From Phallus indusiatus (Eukaryota > Basidiomycota > Agaricomycetes > Phallales > Phallaceae), in assembly GCA_027605045.1 (NCBI GenBank), contig JAQFWX010000122.1:1-64000 (forward strand): a stretch of DNA of 64,000 nucleotides, written 5' to 3'. Of the stretch, positions 57,717 through 64,000 are shown piece by piece (position 1 is the first letter of the stretch; every line of letters begins with the position of its first letter). The position numbers and the translations under genes are program-made. A model generated the notes under the pieces. It did not search any database and had not been told where the DNA came from. It saw only the letters and a list, made by a program, of their open reading frames with translations.

Positions 57717-58472
57717 AACAAAAACGCGTCATCTCTTTCTCTTCTCGACGCAGGTTATCGTCGCGGTACATTTAGCACATAGAAGGTATATTAGCGTGCC
57801 CTGCTCCTCCTAAAACACTCAGAATTGACTCTGCATATATGTATCGCTATCACCTATTATTCATTTCCTCTTCCATTCATAGCTTTTCCTTTTTCCTAAA
57901 AACATCTCTGTCCAATTGCTTGTCTTTATAATCTCAGCTGTACATACATAATTGCGTACTGAAGTATTATCAGTGTTAAATTAACGGAATCCGAAACTGT
58001 TTTAACGACATCCAAATACACATTATTGTTGCTAGTTATGATACTTCAATAGGTCGTGTGCCCATATGTACGTCGAGGCTGTGCTCAATTTTTTCAGCTT
58101 GGCACGTGCCATGCTGGAAATGTGCGTGTACAGCGTGTACAGCAGACCTTTGCCTCGAGGTCTTTTTAAATGAAAAAATCAGGGCTCATTCGATTATCTT
58201 GACTTCCTGATTCTAAAATATATGAATTGGGGTTCGTCAACGGGCTGTCGTGCCTGGCCAATTAGATCTCAATGAGTGCTTCGTAGGCTATTCAGCAAAC
58301 ACATTGAAACGAGATATTTAGACTTGAGAACGAAATTTGTAGCAGTTGAAAGGCACAAATACATAGGATTCTTGGTTACGGAGGAGACGTGATGATGATA
58401 TTAGTTCGCATTGAACGGCAAGCGCGGAGCGTCCAAAACAAAAACTCCGACCAGATTTCAAACTCCGCTGAG
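57717..58472. other. Intergenic region
   Basis: AT-rich spacer with 3' UTR of the acidic protein and promoter of DBP6. An in-frame ATG at 58389 could extend DBP6 by 28 residues. No other feature seen. Confidence 0.35.
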
Positions 58473-60661
58473 ATGACCACTTCCCCCGACAAATCCAATG
58501 CCAATGCCGGTGCTACTGCAAGTGCTGGTCTCCGGCCTTTTCCTGTGGCCCATGTCCCTCAACAATTTTCTCAAAAAGAGCTTGCATTGCAAGGTCTAGA
58601 TCCTGCCCTGGTCGACGCTGAAATAGTCGACTCAACCACTACCGTCCCTGTCGATACCATCTCTAATGATTTTTCGGCGACGACTCAATCTGGGGCTCTT
58701 AGTCCCAAAATGAAAAAGAGGCTCCAAGAGCTTGGAATTACTGAACTATTTGCTGGTAAATTGATATTTTTGATTCTGTCACGGACATCTGTTTTTTTAA
58801 CTTTTTTCCAGTTCAAACGGCATTGCTTCCGTTTTTGCTACCACCTTCCCCATTAGAACGCACGTCATACATGCCTTATCATCCTCCTCAAGATGTGTGC
58901 GTTTCTGCACCAACTGGAAGTGGCAAAACATTAGCGTACGCCATTCCTATCATCGAAGTAAATTGACATATTCATCCTTGATTTTCCCAATTCTAATTTG
59001 AAACTAAATCAGCTTCTCGCAACCCGTATTGTCACCCGTTTACGCGCTTTAATTGTGTTACCCACTCGAGATCTTGTAACTCAAGTGAGAGAAACGTTTG
59101 AAGCCCTGTCAAAAGGTCGAGGTCTCAAGGTAAAGCTTGTCTTTCATTTATTGTTCGCCTTATATAAAGTACATCTCTAGATTGCGACGGCCACCGGTCA
59201 ACATTCCTTTACACACGAACAGTCCCAACTAGTCGACGAATCAGAAATACCGTATGTACCTGGAAGTTTCTCTCTTTCAACACATCGTGATATCTGATCT
59301 TATACAGCCTACAGGGCGGTTCAAGCAAAGTCGATATTCTGATTTGTACCCCGGGAAGACTGATCGATCATCTCAGAGGAACAGCAAATTTCACGTTACA
59401 ACATTTGCGGTTTTTGGTACCGTTTTTCTGTCTGCTAAGGTCTGCCGCAAGTGTCTTATTTCCGTTTTTATCAACAGGTTATTGACGAAGCTGATCGTCT
59501 TCTTACTCAATCATTTCAAGACTGGCTTGCCCAAGTTCTCGCAGCTATCAAACCACCACCACCTACTTCATCCACCCCACCAGACACGTCAAGAACCTCA
59601 CTATCATATCACGACGCCATTGCACCCGCATGGCAACCAATACCCCCATGGAGAACACACTTCTACAGACAACCGGAAGTTTCCTGCCAGAAACTCCTCT
59701 TTTCAGCGACCTTGACACACGATCCTGCAAAAATGGCCGCTGTCGAGTTACGAAAACCAAAATACTTTATTGTCTCTGCTGAGGTTACCAAAGCCAAAGC
59801 AGGCGAACATTTGATAGGCGAGACATTCACATTTCCTCCGGGGCTTCGTGTGCGTTTGTTTCTTTTCGTGTATTATCTTTATATATATTCTAATTTACGT
59901 TTTGTAGGAGCATATGATCGTTACTACAACTGCGCGAAAACCTTTGATGCTGTTTTATTTGATACATCATCTGAACGTCACAAACGCTCTGGTCTTTACA
60001 AACTCTACTGAATCTACCGAGAGCCTTGTGAAGTTATTAGAATGTTTTGAAGACGCGTGGGCTGAAACCCGTAAAAGTAGTTCCGCAAACCGCCCTGTTG
60101 CGCGTGCGTACTCTAGTGAGTTGAATCCAGCGGAGCGAAAAGCGCTTTTGGAAGATTTCAAATCTCAAAAGATCTCAATGTATGCTTTTTTCTTAATTTT
60201 ATTTTGTTTCCCGTTCTGACGAGAGTTGGTACCCCGAATACTAGGTTGATTTGTTCGGATCTTATTTCTCGTGGAATTGATATTAGCCATGTGTCGCATG
60301 TCATAAGTTACGACGCACCTGTTGATATGAGGAAGTATGTGCACCGTGTTGGTCGGACGGCGCGAGCTGGTAGGGAAGGTGATGCATGGTCTTTACTTGA
60401 GAAACAGGAGGTTCGTCGTCAGGCTATATCGTATTCGTGTGCCATGCCCTAACTCGACTTACAGGCTCGATATTTCAAAGATATGATGAGAAAAGCTTCT
60501 CACTTTGATCAATTCAAAAAATTCAAATCTAATGTGGAAGAGTTGGACAAAATGGCGGAGGTTTATGAGGTATATGCGCTTTGCATCTTTCATTGCCCTC
60601 TTTTTGATATTTACCATCTTTTCAGAAAGCAATGAAGAATTATTCTGAGAAACTAAAATAA
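58473..60661 (+). CDS. DBP6: DEAD-box ATP-dependent RNA helicase DBP6 (DDX51-like)
   Basis: Nucleolar helicase for 60S ribosomal subunit assembly. The start is MTTSPDKSNANAGATASAGL. Motifs in order: Q-like PKMKKRLQELGITELFAVQT; motif I VSAPTGSGKTLAYAIPI; Ia LIVLPTRDLVTQV; Ib ILICTPGRLIDHL; II LVIDEADRLL; III KLLFSATLTHDPAKM; IV NALVFTNSTEST; V LICSDLISRGIDISHVSHVI; VI YVHRVGRTARAGREGDAWSL. The tail ARYFKDMMRKASHFDQFKKF and EELDKMAEVYEKAMKNYSEK, ending LK, is as in Dbp6/DDX51. About eight exons with short introns; stop at 60659-60661. The insert PPPPTSSTPPDTS between motifs II and III is also seen in Dbp6 relatives. All helicase motifs appear intact. Confidence 0.87.
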
Positions 60662-60839
60662 AAATTTAATTATTATTCGATAATAATATACCACGTCTCT
60701 TTCCTGTTTTTTTTTCTCTCGTCACGCGGCTGTCAGTACATGTCAGTGTCCACGTCCGGCGCTTGATGCCGGTTTCGAATACTGTCTGTTTATCTCCCTT
60801 CCATGACGTCCGTCTTTTTGTATTGCCATTCCAGCACAA

Positions 60840-63079
60840 ATGGGTCAAGTAAATTATATGGGCGGAAGATTGTATGTTTTATTTCTCCGACTTACTCGTC
60901 ATTTCTGGTAATCCCTTTTATTTTTCACGCAGAAATACTGTCAAAACGCGAAATAAAGACACCACACTTCAAATTCGCAGAAAGCACTTCGGAAGACAAA
61001 GATTTAAGACGTTATCGGATTATCTTCAGGCTATCAATAATCCTGTTGCTCGTGTTGTTCCGGATGCGGATCCTATTAGTAAGATTGGTCTTGCCAGTGC
61101 CCAGCGTGCTCGACTTGGTGGTGGTGGTGGTGGTGGTGGTGGTGGTGGTGTATCGAGACGCGAACCAAGCTCGGATTCAAGTTTTTCTGGATTTGGAAAA
61201 CAACGTTATCGATCATATATTCCTGCTCCATCGAAAGTCAGTTCGGAGTCCTCAGATTCTTTGAATGCCAATCATGAAGCTTCAAGTACAAAATTGAGCG
61301 CACTGAGAATTTTGCGTGGACTCGCTACAGTGGAACGTATGTATATCTTACAGGATGTATACATGCATGTATACTAATACGACGGTTGCATGTCTCTTCC
61401 AGCCGTTTCGTTGGATTATCAAAGAAAGCGACTTCTTGAAACACCCGATTTTGCTGGGTTGGCTGCACTGCGTAGACGACGGATCGAGGCGGGTCAGACA
61501 TGCGGCTCTGAAAATTTGTCGATTTGTGGGTCTCAGCCGACGAGTATATATGGAAGCGACGAGGACGAGTCGATGCTTGCTGATTGTAAGCCTTCTCCGA
61601 TACAACTAATTACGATAATCTCATCTTTGTTAATTAGATGGCGATACCATTTCCGAGTATTCCTCAGCAATACGCGGCAACGAAGAGATAATATCTGCAG
61701 AATCTATTCATTCTTGGAACGAGAAGAGGCGTAGTCGTAAAAACCAGCTGTCACCTTCGTCTTCTATTCGTTCTTTCTCTGTATCTACCAGGCATCATGG
61801 AATGACTTCCCCTGCAGCACCTCCTCAGCGTTATTCGGATTTGAGCCCTATTTTCCCTGGAAGCGACGCAAGCATTGGAGATAATGATAGCGGATACCAT
61901 GCTGCTCAAATTTATACTTCAGATCCGGTTATTCCATTTTCTGACGACCGAAAACTTCAACAACGTTCTTCGATGATGATGCATGATGCCACCACACTAT
62001 ATGATCCGCTCGATATTGACATGTCAGATGAATGGCTTGCTTTTTCTAAAATGCTTGACACAACTCTTTATCGTTCTCAATTTCCGTTCATCATTAAACC
62101 CCAAGTGTCGGAACTCGACTCTTCAGATTTAGTTCGATCTGATCTGCCGCTTGGATTGGATTTTCATATGTTTCCTCACCTTCTATCCGAACGGCTATCT
62201 CAGAAAAAGGATACTTTAACTCCATCTTTTGAACGGACTCGATTGCCTGCTTTGCACGACGAGAAGAATTCATCTGGTGCAGTAACGGAACATACCACAA
62301 ATGAATCTGAAAACCAAAATATGCATCTAGATCCCAGTCCAAATCCTTATGATTCTGCTGTCACCAGTGCCACTCGACATAAAATAAAACCGGACAACTT
62401 GAATGCAGAGCCGGATGCTTATGCTTTATCTGATATTCCTTCTATCTTGCTCGGCAGCGCACCACCATCTGATGCACATCTGGATCTGGAAAACTCGGAT
62501 TCTGCCCAGCGGCCTGGAGATGGTTATTCAAATATAAACGTCAATTACAAACGTGGTACGAATTCATCTTGTTTTAATCTTAGTACGGAAAATCTAATCT
62601 AATTGTCTCCTTTTTCCTCTCTAGATTCACGAAGTCAATGGGATCAACTAATGCAAGAACTGTTGGGACCTGCCGTCCCTTCACTTCATCACACCAAAGC
62701 TGTCCAGTTCTCCGAAACGAACTCTAATCCTGGTTCCGATTCGTCTTCCCATATTATTGTTGGCCCGTCCGAGGACACGAACTCTCTTCAAGTCCGTTCG
62801 TCATTCGGTTCTTCACGACCTATGAAAATAAGCTCAAGCGATAACTCAACTCAGGGTGGTGTAATTGAGCAGCCTAACGAACTTCAAGCTAGTCTCGTCG
62901 TTCAAAACGCAAGGGAAACAAAATCCCTTGCTAACGTGATGGGTTTCGGAACACGAAGGAGTTCCGGGAGTAGGGGAAGTGTGGACGAGGGAGGAAGTGC
63001 TACGCCTGGAACTGAACCTATTAGTGGTCCGATTTTGTTTGCGTTTACTTTTACTTCAGATCGTGAAGAGGACGATTAG
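60840..63079 (+). CDS. Large Ser-rich protein of unknown function
   Basis: Exon 1 (60840-60871) gives MGQVNYMGGRL and splices in phase 2 to NTVKTRNKDTTLQIRRKHFG, then RQRFKTLSDYLQAINNPVAR. An 11-residue glycine run follows, then FGKQRYRSYIPAPSKVSSES, STKLSALRILRGLATVE, PVSLDYQRKRLLETPDFAGL then AALRRRRIEAGQ, DSGYHAAQIYTSDPVIPFSD, MSDEWLAFSKMLDTTLYRSQ, SRSQWDQLMQELLGPAVPSL, and ISGPILFAFTFTSDREEDD at the C-terminus. The N-terminal myristoylation-like MGQ is notable, but unproven. I recognise no domain. Five or so exons. The composition (Ser/Asp, disordered) suggests a regulatory or scaffold protein. Confidence 0.65.
61117..61149 (+). repeat. (GGT)11 coding microsatellite
   Basis: Eleven uninterrupted GGT units encode the polyglycine run of the Ser-rich protein. 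It is prone to slippage in units of one residue. Confidence 0.9.
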
Positions 63080-63279
63080 TGAAAGAGTGGGAACGATGCA
63101 CTTGTAGGCGATGTTCAATGTTGTGTGCGCCTTGTTTGTTATTTATGGTCTGCATCGGAAGAACTATGATAGTGTTTTTAGTTTGTAATGATGTATGATA
63201 GAAATTCGCTTGGTGTTGTTGAACCTAATCGTAAAATTATGATTCCGAAAGTCTCGATGAAAAAGGGTTTTACGAAAAA

Positions 63280-63350
63280 TGGACCGACTAGGATTTGAAC
63301 CTAGATCATCCGAGCTCTAGTGGGAGTGCTATTTGCACCACTGGGTTCTA
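63280..63350 (-). tRNA. tRNA-like sequence 1 (probable pseudogene or SINE head)
   Basis: The T-arm is perfect (ctagg/ttcaaat/cctag). The D-arm stem gtgc/gcac and an anticodon-loop-like ctagagc are present. The 3' acceptor strand tcggtcca has no matching 5' strand, and the anticodon stem has a mismatch. It is therefore unlikely to be functional. Confidence 0.4.
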
Positions 63351-63487
63351 TAGTCGAGTTTGGTTTTCTTTCCCAACCCCCCTTTTTCGAGCTATGTTCA
63401 TTGACACGCTCGCCTTGGGCGACTTCCTGCCATAATCCGGCGCGTACATCGTTTATCCCTCATAGGGGCCCATAACCTGTCGCAGCT

Positions 63488-63558
63488 TGGCCTAGCTAGG
63501 AGTCGAACCTTGACCTTCCCATCTCTAGCTGGAAGTGCTAACCGTTGCACCACCGGCC
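63488..63558 (-). tRNA. tRNA-like sequence 2 (probable pseudogene or SINE head)
   Basis: The D-arm gtgcaacggttagcac pairs well and the loop ctagaga (possible anticodon AGA) matches sequence 1. The acceptor pairs only partly (ggcc/ggcc) and the T-stem is imperfect. The variable region is too short for a normal tRNA-Ser. It shares most of its core with sequence 1, about 200 bp away on the same strand. Confidence 0.4.
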
Positions 63559-63559
63559 C

Positions 63560-64000
63560 TTGCGTAAATGAGGTTCATTAATGTCCTCATCAGTTGAAAC
63601 AGCCAAGTGACTGTTAACGACGCGACCGGTTGATGGGAATGAATGGAAGGCGCTTCAATGGTACGGAAAACGGCGAAGCTTACGCGTCGTTCATATGTAT
63701 AACAAGCCTTCAACAGCACTTGGATTTGTCGCAACCTCTGGTATACTTGCTTAGGGAGAATTGACTAGGACTGTTTGTGTTCATGGTGGTTTATGCTTAC
63801 GCTGAGGGCCGACGAAGGGGCTTGTTTTGATTGGTCCCGGCACTTGAAGTTGGCGCTGGCCCGGGGCAAGGCTAAGCGGGATTGTTTCTACGCTCGTCCT
63901 TTTGAACGCAGCCTCCGTCATCCATCCATTCATTGACAAATGCACAGAGGAGAGTCGTGTGAGAAGGATGAAAATTTTGGAAGTAAGACTTCGCAAATCA
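63560..64000. other. No gene recognised
   Basis: Right edge of the window. Short ORFs only; a gene could continue beyond the edge. Confidence 0.3.

Noticed and set aside
61117..61149. GGT tract as a CRISPR or regulatory repeat
   Set aside because: It is a simple coding trinucleotide repeat (polyglycine); no spacers.
1..64000. A biosynthetic gene cluster around the methyltransferase, laccase and CmcJ-like genes
   Set aside because: No core synthase (PKS, NRPS, terpene synthase) is visible, and the genes are separated by gene-poor DNA.

Overview
The window looks like nuclear DNA of a filamentous basidiomycete, most likely an Agaricomycete. Genes are split by many short introns, mostly 49-65 nt with GT...AG ends and CTRAC-type branch sites. 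Several families present are typical of mushrooms: a laccase, a secreted PQQ-type sugar dehydrogenase, tandem DUF2235 hydrolases, a CmcJ-like enzyme, a DUF6534 membrane protein, an F-box/LRR protein and a large EF-hand protein with Cys-rich C-terminus. Coordinates come from reading splice joins by eye. Where I give exon ends, the reading frames were checked across each join unless I say otherwise.

Layout. 0.5-4.4 kb: a PQQ-type sugar dehydrogenase (-), a small unknown ORF and a SAM methyltransferase (-). 4.4-8.75 kb is gene-poor. 8.8-11.4 kb: a 19-exon laccase (+), convergent with a CmcJ-like gene (-) at 11.9-12.8 kb. 13.8-19 kb: two tandem DUF2235 hydrolase genes (-). 20.2-22.6 kb: an allantoate-permease-type MFS transporter (-). 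23.2-26.1 kb: an F-box protein (-) divergent from a WSS1-type DNA-protein-crosslink protease (+). 26.7-29.5 kb: a low-complexity protein with a Myb/SANT-like core (+). 30.5-39.5 kb: a gene-poor, repeat-rich island bracketed by two inverted paralogues of an unknown family. It holds a degenerate gene pair whose core is inverted in one copy, a LINE reverse-transcriptase/RNase H relic and a C2H2 zinc-finger gene. 39.9-44.3 kb: the EF-hand protein (-). 44.8-48.7 kb: VPS51 (-) and a mitochondrial DSS1-type RNB exoribonuclease (+), start codons 68 bp apart. 49-54.3 kb: MsrA (-), a DUF6534 membrane gene (-) and a coiled-coil protein (-). A Tc1/mariner-type foldback MITE sits at 54.4-54.8 kb. 55.1-63.1 kb: THG1 (-), an acidic low-complexity protein (+), the DEAD-box helicase DBP6/DDX51 (+) and a large unknown serine-rich protein (+). 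Two tRNA-like sequences lie at the right end.

The housekeeping genes serve RNA processing (THG1, DBP6, DSS1), endosome-Golgi traffic (VPS51), DNA repair (WSS1) and oxidative repair (MsrA). The laccase and sugar dehydrogenase are extracellular oxidoreductases. No single pathway cluster is evident.

The most unusual signals are splice-level: 4-nt and 6-nt micro-exons that are needed to restore conserved protein sequence, and three GC-AG introns. There are also two convincing single-base frameshifts, plus a possible third, all in short homopolymers of otherwise intact genes. These could be real lesions or base-calling errors.
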